The notes beneath the pieces are model-generated. The model saw nothing but the letters and a program-made list of their open reading frames with translations. It ran no database searches and was not told where the DNA came from. DNA of 64,000 nucleotides from Methylocella silvestris (lineage in GTDB: Bacteria > Pseudomonadota > Alphaproteobacteria > Rhizobiales > Beijerinckiaceae): assembly GCF_002891535.1 (NCBI RefSeq), contig NZ_PDZR01000015.1:1-64000 (forward strand). Direction: 5' to 3'. Positions 47,370-56,573 of the stretch are shown here, piece after piece. The stretch's first letter is position 1. Each line of letters starts with the position of its first letter. Position numbers and translations under genes: made by a program.

Positions 47370-48389
47370 TCAGGCCGGCATTGTCAGCAACCCCGCCGCG
47401 CCATCGGCGCCGCCGAACAACATCCTGCGTCCGGTCTCGTCCCAGGCGAGGGTTGTGATCGCGCCGGCCCCCTCCGCGCGCACGAGAAGTTCGGCGCCGT
47501 CCGCCTGGCGGCAAAGCAGGATCATGCCATCCTCATAGCCCTGCGCGAGGATCGGGCTTTTGGGATGAAACGCCACCGTCGTGACCCTTGCGGAGCGCAC
47601 GCCCAATTCGCTCGGCGCCTTGTTGACGGGGCCTTCCTTCGAGTTGAACGGCCAGACAATGGCGGCCTCGGCGCCGGAGGTCGCGAGCCAGTTTCCGTCA
47701 TGCGACCATGACATGGAGCGCGGCTTCGCCGGATAGCCGCTGAGGCGCAAATCCTTCTTGTCCGAGAGGCGCCACGCATGCAGCGCGTTCTCCTGCATCG
47801 AGGTCACGATGAATTTTCCGTCGGGGGAGGCGGTGATCTCGAGATGCGAGCCTTTCCAGTGCAATTCGTCGGGCTCCGCCGCGGCGTTGGGAAACCACAG
47901 ACTTGCGCCATTGTAGTGCGAGACGGCGAGCCGGTAGCCTTTCGGCAAAAACGCGAGGCCGCGTACGGTTGACGGCGCCGTGAAGGCCTTGACGTCGCCC
48001 TTGGCGCCACGGGCGAACACCTGCCGTCCGGTCGACCAGGCGACAGCGCCGTCCGCGCGGGCGGCCAGCGCGTCGATCCATTTGCCTTTTTCGCGCGCAA
48101 GCTCGCGCATTACGCCATCGCCCGCGATTTCAACCACGCGCCCATCGTCGCCGCCGGTGATCAGAACATCTCCCGCCTTCACGGCGATGAGAATGGCGGC
48201 GTCCGGATGCGCCGCGACCAGTCTTGCGTCAGCGCCGCCTCCGAGCAGAATTTGTCCGTCGCCCAGCGCGAAAGCGGGCGCCCCAGCGATGAAAGCCGCG
48301 GCCGTCACCGGCGCTCCGGCGTCGAGCGCCGCGACATTGGACGTCAGCGATGTTGGCGCCGCCATAGGGGATCTCGCGATGGTTTCCAT
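47370..48389 (-). CDS. WD40 repeat protein paired with a CobW-family GTPase
   Basis: A 339-residue beta-propeller. Repeats recur about every 40 residues, with blades visible around GDVLITGGDDGRVVEIA, HLEITASPDGKFIVTSMQ, SMSWSHDGNWLATSGAEAAI, TVAFHPKSPILAQGYEDGMI and TLAWDETGRRMLFGGADG. No signal peptide or enzymatic motif is seen; propellers of this kind are protein-binding platforms. It follows the CobW gene by only 10 bases, and the same pair recurs in alphaproteobacteria, so a common role in zinc or other metal supply is likely. The ATG at 48389 is used; the frame is open 16 codons further. Confidence 0.88.
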   Translation of the reverse strand: METIARSPMAAPTSLTSNVAALDAGAPVTAAAFIAGAPAFALGDGQILLGGGADARLVAAHPDAAILIAVKAGDVLITGGDDGRVVEIAGDGVMRELAREKGKWIDALAARADGAVAWSTGRQVFARGAKGDVKAFTAPSTVRGLAFLPKGYRLAVSHYNGASLWFPNAAAEPDELHWKGSHLEITASPDGKFIVTSMQENALHAWRLSDKKDLRLSGYPAKPRSMSWSHDGNWLATSGAEAAIVWPFNSKEGPVNKAPSELGVRSARVTTVAFHPKSPILAQGYEDGMILLCRQADGAELLVRAEGAGAITTLAWDETGRRMLFGGADGAAGLLTMPA

Positions 48390-48399
48390 GGGATCTCGC

Positions 48400-49461
48400 T
48401 CAGGCGGCGCAGGCGAGGAAGCCGCTGCGGATTTCATCTTCCTTGAGGTGACGGCCGATGAAAACGACGCGGCTGCGGCGCGTCTCGCCCGGCTTCCAGT
48501 CCTGTTGCAGATCGCCGTCGAGGATCATATGCACGCCCTGGAAGACGAAGCGCTTCGGCTCGTCCTTCAGCGCGATGATGCCCTTGGAGCGCAGGATCGC
48601 TGCGCCCTCGGTCTGGATATAGGAATTGATCCAGGGCAGGAATTTATCGGGATCGACGTCGCCCTCGATCGTCAGGGCCACCGACTGCATCTCCTCATCA
48701 TGGTAATGCTTCAGGCCGTGGCCGTTTTTGGCATGATGATCGTCATGGTCATGATGCTCGTGCTTGTGCCCATGATCGTGGTTGTGGTCGTGTTCGTGGT
48801 GATCATGCTCTTGTTCCACTTCGAGGAACTGCGGCTCGATTTCGAGAATGCGGTCGAGATCGAAGGCGTTGCGGTTCAGGACTTCCTCCAGCGAAACCGC
48901 GCAATTCTGCGTCTTGTGCAACCGGGCGTAGGGATTTATGGCGCGGATGCGCGCCTCCACATCGGCGAGATCCTCGGCGCCGACGAGGTCGATCTTGTTC
49001 AAAATGATGACGTCGGCGAAGGCGATCTGGCTCTTGGCCTCGGGCGCATCCTTCAGCCGCTCCGCCAGCCATTTCGCGTCGGCGACCGTCACCACCGCAT
49101 CAAGACGAGCGGCCTCGCGCACATCCGCGTCGACGAAAAATGTTTGCGCCACAGGCGCCGGATCGGCAAGGCCCGTGGTTTCGACGATGATCGCGTCGAA
49201 CTTGCCCTTGCGCTTCATCAGCCCCTCGATGATGCGGATGAGGTCGCCGCGCACCGTGCAGCAGATGCAGCCATTGTTCATTTCGAACACTTCTTCGTCG
49301 GCCCCGACGACGAGGTCGTTATCGATGCCAATCGAGCCGAATTCATTGACGATGACGGCGAATTTCTTGCCGTGGTCCTCGGAGAGAATGCGGTTCAAGA
49401 GCGTCGTCTTGCCGGCGCCGAGATAGCCGGTGAGCACGGTGACGGGTATTTTATCGGCCAT
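48400..49461 (-). CDS. CobW/ZNG1-type GTP-dependent metallochaperone
   Basis: A 353-residue COG0523 GTPase. The P-loop is TGYLGAGKTT (residues 11-20), followed by the metal site CICC at 64-67 (Cys64, Cys66, Cys67), the DxxG-like ETTGLADPAPV and the NKID box LNKIDLV. A histidine-rich loop of about 40 residues (near 237-275), alternating His-Asp-His-Glu, is inserted before the C-terminal CobW domain, as in the zinc-type members. It probably delivers zinc to client enzymes under starvation. The ATG at 49461 follows GGAGGA. A Zur box was looked for in the 240 bases upstream and not found by eye. Confidence 0.93.
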   Translation of the reverse strand: MADKIPVTVLTGYLGAGKTTLLNRILSEDHGKKFAVIVNEFGSIGIDNDLVVGADEEVFEMNNGCICCTVRGDLIRIIEGLMKRKGKFDAIIVETTGLADPAPVAQTFFVDADVREAARLDAVVTVADAKWLAERLKDAPEAKSQIAFADVIILNKIDLVGAEDLADVEARIRAINPYARLHKTQNCAVSLEEVLNRNAFDLDRILEIEPQFLEVEQEHDHHEHDHNHDHGHKHEHHDHDDHHAKNGHGLKHYHDEEMQSVALTIEGDVDPDKFLPWINSYIQTEGAAILRSKGIIALKDEPKRFVFQGVHMILDGDLQQDWKPGETRRSRVVFIGRHLKEDEIRSGFLACAA

Positions 49462-49702
49462 TCGATCCTCCGGGGGAGCTGACTTTGGACGCGCCGCCGC
49501 GGCGGCGGGATTGGCCTCAAAATAGGGGGCGCAGCGGCGGACGCCAAGTCTTGGACCCGGCGGCCCGCCGGATCCGCCATTTGCTGCGCGCCAGCGACGA
49601 AATCCTGGCTCATGCGGCGCCGGCCATTGGCTGACGCAGCCTGCGTCCTGGCGCCGGTTTTCGTGAGTTGGATCCGACCGCGCGATCTGGTACGCAAAGC
49701 GC

Positions 49703-50296
49703 ATGACCAAGACGTCCCGTCAATTCCTCGTCATCGTCGCAGCGCTGGGGCTCGGCCTCGCATTGTTTGGCGCTTTTGCCCTGCGCGAGCTTTCCGATCG
49801 GGCGGAGGGGCAGGGCGTCGCGCGGATCGGCGGTCCGTTCGAGCTCGTTGCGCAGACTGGCGAGCCCTTTACCGACGCCAGCCTGAAGGGACGTCCGCAC
49901 ATCGTCTTCTTCGGCTACACCCATTGTCCCGATTTCTGTCCAACGACGTTGACGCAAATCTCCTCTGTGTTCGGGGAACTCGGGGCGGACGCAAAGATCG
50001 GCGCGCTGTTCGTCTCGATCGATCCGCAGCGGGATACGCCGCAGGCGATGAAGGACTATCTTGAAAGCTTCGATCCGCGCATCATTGGCGTCACGGGAAG
50101 CGACGCGCAGATTCGCGCCATCGCCAAGGCCTACAAAGTCTATTTCAGGAAACAGGACGGCGAGGGCGGCGCCTATACCATGGATCATACCGGCGTCGTC
50201 TATCTGATGGACGCCGACGGCCGCTTCGTCAACGCGCTTAATCTTGAGCGGCCGGCGGCCCAGGTCGCCGATGAACTCAGGCGCTATATTCAATAA
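49703..50296 (+). CDS. SCO1/SenC family copper chaperone
   Basis: A 197-residue membrane-anchored thioredoxin-fold protein. An N-terminal helix at about 8-26 anchors it; the copper site is Cys75 and Cys79 (GYTHCPDFCP) with His162 in TMDHTGVVYLMD. SCO proteins deliver copper to the CuA site of cytochrome oxidase or act as thiol oxidoreductases in the periplasm. The gene is divergent from the CobW gene and overlaps the end of the next, convergent gene by seven bases. Confidence 0.94.
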   Translation: MTKTSRQFLVIVAALGLGLALFGAFALRELSDRAEGQGVARIGGPFELVAQTGEPFTDASLKGRPHIVFFGYTHCPDFCPTTLTQISSVFGELGADAKIGALFVSIDPQRDTPQAMKDYLESFDPRIIGVTGSDAQIRAIAKAYKVYFRKQDGEGGAYTMDHTGVVYLMDADGRFVNALNLERPAAQVADELRRYIQ

Positions 50297-51177
50297 AATC
50301 CCAGCGGGAAATATTTCAAATAGAGATCCGTGTAGACCCCGCGCGCCCAAAGGTCGGCGAGGGCGTAATCGAGCGCCTGCCGCAGCGCCGGATTGTCTTT
50401 TTTCAGCGCGATCCCGACGCCATCGCCGAAAAAATGCGATTCAAGGAAAGAGCCGCCGGAAAAAGCGCAGCAATCCCGCGCGGCCGGTCCTTGCAGCCAG
50501 ACGCTGAGGGCGGCGCCGTCGCCGAAAATGACGTCGACGTCGCCATTCTTCAGCGCGTCCGTCAGCGCCGTTTGCGAGTCGAAGGTTTTGCGCACGGAGC
50601 CCTTGAAATATGCGTCGAGATAGGCCTCATGCGCCGTTCTTGCGATCACGCCGATGAATTTGCCGCGCAGCGTCTCCGGGCTCGCCTCGCCGAGCTGCGT
50701 CTGCCGCAAGCGAACGAAGCGCGCCGGATTCTTGGCGTAAGGAACCGTGAAATCAAGCGTTTCCCGTGCCTTGGCGTCGATCTTGAGCGAGGCGATGATG
50801 GCGTCGCCTTCGTCGGCTTTGAGGGCGTCGACGAGCGTGTCGAAGCGACGGGCCTGAATTGTGCAAGAGAGCTTCAGCGTCTCGCAAATGGCGCGGGCGA
50901 GATCGATGTCGAATCCTGCCAGAGCGCCGTCCGGCATTTCGAAATGGAACGGCGGATAATCGCTGTCGGTGAGAAAGCGGAGGCTGTGCAGATTGCCGAG
51001 ATCGGGCTTGCTCGGCCGCGCATGCGGATCAAAGAAGCTCGGCGCGAAGGTCGGATCGCCGAGCGCCGGAGCGCACCAGACAAGGGGCGCGGCCACGACA
51101 AGCAGAGCGGCGCGCCGAACTCTGGCGCGGAACGGAATTCGTCTGATATATTGAATGTTTAACCTCAGGTCGGACAT
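50290..51177 (-). CDS. Substrate-binding protein of an amino-acid-type ABC transporter
   Basis: A 295-residue periplasmic binding protein of family 3. A basic start and a hydrophobic run near residues 22-40 make the export signal. The mature part shows LRFLTDSDYPPFHFEMPDG, GFDIDLARAICETLKLSC and VYTDLYLKYFP at the end. No permease or ATPase gene is adjacent, so it may work with a transporter elsewhere or as a sensor. The gene is divergent from cysG across 71 bases and convergent with the SCO gene. Confidence 0.87.
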   Translation of the reverse strand: MSDLRLNIQYIRRIPFRARVRRAALLVVAAPLVWCAPALGDPTFAPSFFDPHARPSKPDLGNLHSLRFLTDSDYPPFHFEMPDGALAGFDIDLARAICETLKLSCTIQARRFDTLVDALKADEGDAIIASLKIDAKARETLDFTVPYAKNPARFVRLRQTQLGEASPETLRGKFIGVIARTAHEAYLDAYFKGSVRKTFDSQTALTDALKNGDVDVIFGDGAALSVWLQGPAARDCCAFSGGSFLESHFFGDGVGIALKKDNPALRQALDYALADLWARGVYTDLYLKYFPLGFY

Positions 51178-51248
51178 GAATCCATCGCCCGGATGCTAAA
51201 CTGGCGTTCAAAAGATTTCCGAGCGCAGACTATGACGAAAGCGTCGCC

Positions 51249-52718
51249 ATGAACAGGACGTCGGCCGCTCCAGCGCCTGCCGAGCCCGGCCGCCCGATCA
51301 TGACCGGGCTCGCCTCGCTGCCGGTATTCTTCAATGTCAGGGGCAGGCGCGTCGTCATCGCCGGCGGGTCCGCGGCCGCCTTGTGGAAAGCCGAACTCGT
51401 TCAGGCGGCCGGCGCGTCGGTCGCGGTTTTCGCCGCCGCCCCCTGCGACGGATTGGCGGAGCTTGAGCGCCGATGCGCGTCGGTGATGCTGGTCCGCCGG
51501 CGATTTGAGCCCGGCGACATGGAGGGCGCGGCTCTGGCGCTTGCCGACTGCGACAGCGCCGAAGAGGCGGCGCAATTTCACGCTGCCGCGCGGGCGCGCG
51601 GCGTTCCGGCGAATGTGATCGACAAGCCCGCTTCGTCCGATTTTCAGTTCGGCGCGATCGTTGATCGTTCCCCTTTGGTCATTGCCATTTCGACAGATGG
51701 CGGCTCGCCCATTCTCGGACAGGCCTTGCGCGGCCGTATCGAAGCCATGCTGCCGGCGGCGATCCGGCTTTGGGCCGGCGCTGCTAAATCCTGGCGCGCG
51801 CCGCTGAAGGCATTGGATCTCGCTCCAAAATGGCGCCGACGGTTCTGGGAGCTGTTTAACCAGCGGGCTTTGACGCCAAACGCCGCGCCGCCCGGCCCTG
51901 ACGAATTCAAGTCGCTGCTGGCGGAGGCGACGGCTGAGGATCCGCGCGCAGCGCAGGGCTCCGTCGCGCTCGTCGGCGCCGGCCCGGGCGATCCGGAACT
52001 GCTGACGCTGAAAGCCTTGCGCCTCCTGCAAGCGGCGGATGTCGTGCTTTACGACGATCTTGTCGCGCCGGAGATTCTCGATATGGGGCGCCGCGAGGCG
52101 ACAAAAATCCCGGTCGGCAAGCGCGGCTACCGGCCGTCCTGCAAGCAGGACGACATCGTCGCCCTGATGATCGAGCTCGCGACCGAGGGCAAGCGGGTGG
52201 TGCGGCTCAAGGGCGGCGATCCGATGATTTTTGGGCGCGCCAGCGAGGAGCTTGCCGCCCTTCACGCCGCGGGAATCGCGACAAGCGTAGCGCCCGGCGT
52301 CACGGCGGCGCTCGGGGCGGCCGCCTCGCTGCAGCTCTCGCTGACCGAGCGCGTGCGGGCGCGGCGGCTGCAATTCATCACCGCCCACGCCCATGACGGC
52401 CGGCTGCCGGAAGACATCGACTGGCGCGCGCTGGCCGACCCCCGCGCGTCCAGCGTCATTTATATGGGCGCGCGAACGCTCAGCTCCCTCGTTGAGCAGC
52501 TGGCGGCGCATGGCGCGGACCCTTCGACGCCGGCGCTTCTCGTCGAGCGCGCGACCTGCCCGGACGAGCGCGTGATCAGGGGAACGCTGGCGAGCCTGCC
52601 CGCGAAAGCCGCGGCGCTCTCGCCGTCCGGACCCTGCCTGATCCTGATCGGCGCCGTATTCGCCGGGGGCGCCGAGGCAGAGCAGATTCGGGAGGCGGCC
52701 GACATTGCAATCGCCTGA
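51249..52718 (+). CDS. cysG: Siroheme synthase (multifunctional CysG)
   Basis: A 489-residue fusion enzyme that makes siroheme, the cofactor of sulfite and nitrite reductases. The front domain (about 1-210) is the NAD-dependent precorrin-2 dehydrogenase/ferrochelatase with RVVIAGGSAAALWKAELV. The back domain (about 225-475) is uroporphyrinogen III methyltransferase with VALVGAGPGDPELLTLKALR, VVRLKGGDPMIFGRASEE and VAPGVTAALGAAA. The first ATG has a poor ribosome-binding site; an ATG 17 codons in is an alternative start. No assimilatory sulfur or nitrogen genes are adjacent in the window. Confidence 0.95.
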   Translation: MNRTSAAPAPAEPGRPIMTGLASLPVFFNVRGRRVVIAGGSAAALWKAELVQAAGASVAVFAAAPCDGLAELERRCASVMLVRRRFEPGDMEGAALALADCDSAEEAAQFHAAARARGVPANVIDKPASSDFQFGAIVDRSPLVIAISTDGGSPILGQALRGRIEAMLPAAIRLWAGAAKSWRAPLKALDLAPKWRRRFWELFNQRALTPNAAPPGPDEFKSLLAEATAEDPRAAQGSVALVGAGPGDPELLTLKALRLLQAADVVLYDDLVAPEILDMGRREATKIPVGKRGYRPSCKQDDIVALMIELATEGKRVVRLKGGDPMIFGRASEELAALHAAGIATSVAPGVTAALGAAASLQLSLTERVRARRLQFITAHAHDGRLPEDIDWRALADPRASSVIYMGARTLSSLVEQLAAHGADPSTPALLVERATCPDERVIRGTLASLPAKAAALSPSGPCLILIGAVFAGGAEAEQIREAADIAIA

Positions 52719-52810
52719 ATCCAGTCGTCCGAACGTCATGACGCCGCCGCGTTTTGGTGTCGCATTGAGCGATCGCCGCGAGAGACCGCGGCCGAAGCAG
52801 GGAGGTAGGC

Positions 52811-54136
52811 TTGCGTAGCATCGCCCTTGTTGCGGTTGGCGTCGCTTGCGTGCTCGGCGCGGCCGGACTTTCCCTCTATCTTTATGAGCGCCCCACCGTT
52901 TTGCGCGTAGCGGTCACCCGCGAAAGCGACGATCAGCATGTGCTCGCCGTTGCGGCGCATGAATTCGCGCAAGCGCGCGATCAGGTGCGGCTGAAGCTCG
53001 TTCTTGTCGATTCCCTTGCCGAAAGCGCCCGCGCCTTCGAGGACGAGCGCGTCGATCTCGCGATCGTGCGCAGCGACGTTTCCATGCCGGTCAGCGGACA
53101 GACCGTGCTGATCATGCGGCGCAACGCGGCCGTGCTCATGGCCCCGGCCGGATCGGAGATTCGCCAGTTTGGCGATCTCAAGGGTCATCGCATCGGCGTG
53201 GTGGAAGCGGCGCGTACGGGGCGCTCGGGCGTCAACGTTCTGCTCGATGCGGCTCTCGCTCAATATGATGTGGCCGCGTCCTCCGTCCGCCGCGTGCCGC
53301 TGACGCCGGCCGAATTGCCCGACGCGATCGAGCGGCGCGATGTCGACGCGGCGCTCGTCATCGATACGCCGGGCGCTGAAACCCTGACCGAGGCGGTGGC
53401 CGCAGTGGCGCAGGCGGGGCGCGGGCCTCCCGTGTTCATCCCGATCGACGACGCCAAGGCGATTTCCCAGCGAAGTCCCAATTTTGAATCGATCGAAGTG
53501 CTGCGCGGCGTTTTTGGCGGGGCTCAGCCGAAGCCCGCGTCGAGTTTCGAGACGCTCGGCGTCAGCACGCGGCTCATTGCCCGCCACAGCCTCGGCAATG
53601 ACGTCGTCGCCGAACTGACCGAGTTATTGCTGACGGCGCGGCCTTTGCTGGCGGCGCAGGAGCCGATCGCAAATCGCATTGAGCCGCCTCCGACGGACAA
53701 GGGCGCAGCGCTTCCGGTGCACCCCGGAACGCTGGCCTATCTTGGCGACGAAGAGCAGAGCTTCTTCGATAAATACAGTGATTTCATTTACATCGGCGCG
53801 ATGTTGGCCAGCTTGTTCGGCACCGCCATCGCAACGCTGGCGGCGCGCTTCAATCGCAAGCGCAACACCGATCTTGAGGAAATCCTGCATCGTCTCTTGC
53901 AGATCATCGCCGCGGCGCGAGCCGCAACGCGGGCCGATATGCTCGACGCTCTCGAAAAAGAGGCCGACGACCTCCTCGCCCAGGCCCTTGCCCATGACTG
54001 GAATCACGCGATGAGCGGCAGCCGGGTCGCGGCGACCGATCTGGCGCTCAATCAGGCGCGTCAGGCGATCACCGAGCGCCGGCTATATCTTGCCTCCCCG
54101 CGCGGAACTTTCGCGCCGCGCCTCGTCGGGGAATAA
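52811..54136 (+). CDS. TAXI-like solute receptor with membrane anchor and cytoplasmic tail
   Basis: A 441-residue protein starting with TTG behind GGAGG. A first hydrophobic helix (about 5-26) is followed by a periplasmic-binding-protein fold with RVAVTRESDDQHVLAVAAHEFA, DLAIVRSDVSMP, LKGHRIGVVEAARTGRSGVN and ALVIDTPGAETL, as in TRAP-transporter TAXI proteins. Unlike ordinary TAXI proteins it then has a second membrane helix (about residues 318-340) and a 90-residue cytoplasmic helical tail with NRKRNTDLEEILHRLLQIIA. No TRAP membrane subunits are near, so it may be a sensor or anchor rather than part of a transporter. Confidence 0.82.
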   Translation: MRSIALVAVGVACVLGAAGLSLYLYERPTVLRVAVTRESDDQHVLAVAAHEFAQARDQVRLKLVLVDSLAESARAFEDERVDLAIVRSDVSMPVSGQTVLIMRRNAAVLMAPAGSEIRQFGDLKGHRIGVVEAARTGRSGVNVLLDAALAQYDVAASSVRRVPLTPAELPDAIERRDVDAALVIDTPGAETLTEAVAAVAQAGRGPPVFIPIDDAKAISQRSPNFESIEVLRGVFGGAQPKPASSFETLGVSTRLIARHSLGNDVVAELTELLLTARPLLAAQEPIANRIEPPPTDKGAALPVHPGTLAYLGDEEQSFFDKYSDFIYIGAMLASLFGTAIATLAARFNRKRNTDLEEILHRLLQIIAAARAATRADMLDALEKEADDLLAQALAHDWNHAMSGSRVAATDLALNQARQAITERRLYLASPRGTFAPRLVGE

Positions 54137-54137
54137 A

Positions 54138-55490
54138 TCAGACAAAATGCGCCAGCAGCAGGATGAGGCCGAGGCTGACGACCGAAAGGATCGTCTCCAT
54201 CGCCGTCCACGTCTTGAAGGTCTCCGCGACGGTCATGTTGAAATATTGCTTGACCAGCCAGAAACCCGCGTCGTTGACGTGAGACAGCACCACCGATCCG
54301 GCGCCGGTGGCGAGCACCAGAAGCTCCCGGTTGACGCCCGGGACGAGCGCCACCACCGGGGCGACGATGCCGGCCCCGGTGATGGTCGCGACCGTCGCCG
54401 ATCCCGTCGCGATGCGGATGACCGCGGCGACGAGCCAGGCGAGCAGGATCGGCGAGACTTCCGCGCGAACGGCGAGATGGCCGATGACGTCGCCAACGCC
54501 GCTGGCGACCAGCATCTGCTTGAAGCCGCCGCCGGCGCCGACGATGAGCATGATGGCGGCGATTGGCGTCAGGCTCGCATCAAGGAGCTTGCCTATCTGC
54601 TCGCGCGAAAAGCCGCGCGCCGAGCCGAAGGTGTAGAACGCCAGCAGCAAGGCCGCCAGAAGCGCCGTAATGGGATGACCGATCAGATCCATCCAGATGC
54701 GGACAGGGCTGCCGGTCGCGAACAGAACATCGGCCAGCGCTTTCAGCAGCATGAGCAAGACGGGTAGCAGGATCGTCGTCAGCGTGACGCTAAAGCTCGG
54801 CAGGCTTGAATATTTAGTGTCCTGCACGAACTGATCGGCGAGATCTTGCGCGACATGCCCCGGAATGCTGCGCGAAATGAACGAGCCGAAGATCGGCCCG
54901 GCCACAGCGGCGGCCGGCAGGCCGACGATCAGGCCATAAAGGATCGTCTTGCCGATATCGGCGCCGAACACGCTGACGGTAAGCAGCGGTCCGGGATGGG
55001 GCGGCACCAATCCGTGCACCGCCGAAAGGCCGGCGAGCAACGGGATGCCGATCTTGATCAGGGGAACGCCGGAGCGGCGCGCGACGATGAAGACCAGCGG
55101 GATCAGCAGCACGAAGCCGATTTCGAAGAAAAGCGGGATGCCGACGAGAAAGGCGGCCAGCATCATCGCCCAATGCACTTTCTCCCGGCCGAAGGAGCGG
55201 ATCAGGGTCTGGGCGATCTGATCGGCGCCCCCGGATTCGGCCATCAGCTTGCCGAGCATGGTGCCAAGGCCAAGGACGATGCCGACAAAACCGAGGACCC
55301 CGCCGAACCCTTCCTGGAAGGATTTCATGATGAGATCCACCGCCATGCCGGAGGTGAGGCCGAGAAAAACTGAGGCCAGAATCAGGGCGACAAAGGGATG
55401 AACCTTGAAATTGGTGATCAGCAACACGAGGCCGATAATCGTAACGGCGGCGTCGAGAAGTAGATAGGTCTCGCGCGTGATCTCCGACAT
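54138..55490 (-). CDS. gntP: Gluconate:H+ symporter (GntP family)
   Basis: A 450-residue inner-membrane transporter with about 12-14 helices. Family marks are VHPFVALILASVFLGL, the region with LGFVGIVLGLGTMLGKLM, LSAVHGLVPPHPGPL, and SHVNDAGFWLVKQYFNMTV near the end. It should import gluconate or a related sugar acid with protons. It lies three bases after gntK, the pair making up gluconate uptake and phosphorylation. The gene converges on the TAXI-like gene with one base between. Confidence 0.94.
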   Translation of the reverse strand: MSEITRETYLLLDAAVTIIGLVLLITNFKVHPFVALILASVFLGLTSGMAVDLIMKSFQEGFGGVLGFVGIVLGLGTMLGKLMAESGGADQIAQTLIRSFGREKVHWAMMLAAFLVGIPLFFEIGFVLLIPLVFIVARRSGVPLIKIGIPLLAGLSAVHGLVPPHPGPLLTVSVFGADIGKTILYGLIVGLPAAAVAGPIFGSFISRSIPGHVAQDLADQFVQDTKYSSLPSFSVTLTTILLPVLLMLLKALADVLFATGSPVRIWMDLIGHPITALLAALLLAFYTFGSARGFSREQIGKLLDASLTPIAAIMLIVGAGGGFKQMLVASGVGDVIGHLAVRAEVSPILLAWLVAAVIRIATGSATVATITGAGIVAPVVALVPGVNRELLVLATGAGSVVLSHVNDAGFWLVKQYFNMTVAETFKTWTAMETILSVVSLGLILLLAHFV

Positions 55491-55493
55491 GGG

Positions 55494-56084
55494 TTAGGCC
55501 CCGCTCGTGTCGCGCAACGACCGATAGGTTTCCCCGCGCTCCGGCTGCGCTGAATTGGCGCCGCCCGCAGTGTTGGAGGCGCGCCACCATTGGCTGGCGC
55601 GTTCGGCCAGTATTTCGAGGGGAAGCGTTGCGTCGAGCGTCAAGGTCGCCGCTTCGCGATGCGGCGGTTCGAGGGCGTCGAACTGGCTTTTGATGAGGCT
55701 CGCCGGCATGAAATGCCCCGGCCGGTTGGCGACGCGCGCCGCCGCGACCTCGGGCGTCAATTCAAGATAGACAAAGCCGAGCCCCGGCAAGGCATGGCGC
55801 AGCGTATCGCGGTAACGCTTCTTGAGCGCGGAGCAGGTGAGGACCGGGCGTTCGCCGGCGCCAAGGCAGGCGACGAGTTCCTCGCCCAGGCGATCAAGCC
55901 AGCCCGCGCGATCTTCGTCCGTCAGCGGCGCGCCTGCGCTCATCTTGGCAATATTTGCCGGAGGATGGAAGGCGTCGCCTTCGATCAAACGCCCCTCGCT
56001 GAGGACCGCGATGGCGGCGCCGACGCAGCTTTTGCCGCAGCCGGCGACGCCCATGACGGCGAGGGCGGAGATTGCGCGGTCCAT
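55494..56084 (-). CDS. gntK: Gluconokinase
   Basis: A 196-residue P-loop kinase that makes 6-phosphogluconate from gluconate and ATP. The loop is VMGVAGCGKSCVG, followed by LIEGDAFHPPANIAKMSAG (substrate-binding Asp and His), CSALKKRYRDTLR and HFMPASLIKSQFDALEPP. The last 25 residues after SQWWR extend beyond the usual end. A GGGGGG run precedes the ATG. Its upstream region carries the long REP-like element at 56098-56217. Confidence 0.94.
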   Translation of the reverse strand: MDRAISALAVMGVAGCGKSCVGAAIAVLSEGRLIEGDAFHPPANIAKMSAGAPLTDEDRAGWLDRLGEELVACLGAGERPVLTCSALKKRYRDTLRHALPGLGFVYLELTPEVAAARVANRPGHFMPASLIKSQFDALEPPHREAATLTLDATLPLEILAERASQWWRASNTAGGANSAQPERGETYRSLRDTSGA

Positions 56085-56097
56085 ATTCCCCCCCCTT

Positions 56098-56217
56098 AGA
56101 GCGTTTTCCGGTCACATGGAAACATGTGACCGACAAGAAATCGCTCCACGTCAATAAGTTGGAGCATGTCCTTATCGTCCAGATGATTCCATCTGAACGG
56201 GACATGCTCCGAGCGCG
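56098..56217. repeat. REP-like intergenic palindromic element
   Basis: Two perfect hairpins in a row: CGGTCACATG-GAAA-CATGTGACCG (56109-56132), and GGAGCATGTCC...GGACATGCTCC (56161-56171 with 56200-56210), the latter enclosing CAGATG-ATTC-CATCTG. The flanks read AGAGCG and CGAGCG. Elements with such GAGCATG ends are scattered between genes in many Rhizobiales genomes. A second, more decayed element lies at 63319-63436. Confidence 0.8.
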
Positions 56218-56573
56218 GCGCTTTTATAGCGTTCAGCTCAATTTAACGCTTGCAAGGGACGGCCGGAAGACAAAAGTCAGGCCGCCGAAGCCGAACCTAG
56301 GCCTTTGGCCTGCAGGGGTTTCTAGGCGGTCTGCGGCCGCGCGCGTGCGCTCAAAAGATCATGCCGGTCTGGCGGAAACGGAAGCGTCGATTATATCGGT
56401 TTTCAAATCGCCGCATTTCGTATATTGAATTGTTGCAACGCGAAAAATATCCCAAATCGCTGGCGGGCCGGCTCAGCTTTATGCCGCTGAGCGCGAAGGC
56501 TCGCCTTATTGGCGTTTGCTCTCTGCCTTATGCGCCGGAGCAAAACCTGGCGCTCGATCGAGACACTGCACCT
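56218..56573. other. Upstream region of typA
   Basis: About 355 bases between the REP-like element and typA without a gene I can support. The frame of typA is open upstream but lacks coding character. An AT-rich patch with TTCAAATCGCCG and TCGTATATTGAATTG near 56400-56435 probably contains the promoter; I see no consensus pair. Confidence 0.45.

Noticed and set aside
49462-49702. Possible Zur box upstream of the CobW-type gene
   Set aside because: No AT-rich palindrome of the expected kind was found by eye in this GC-rich stretch.
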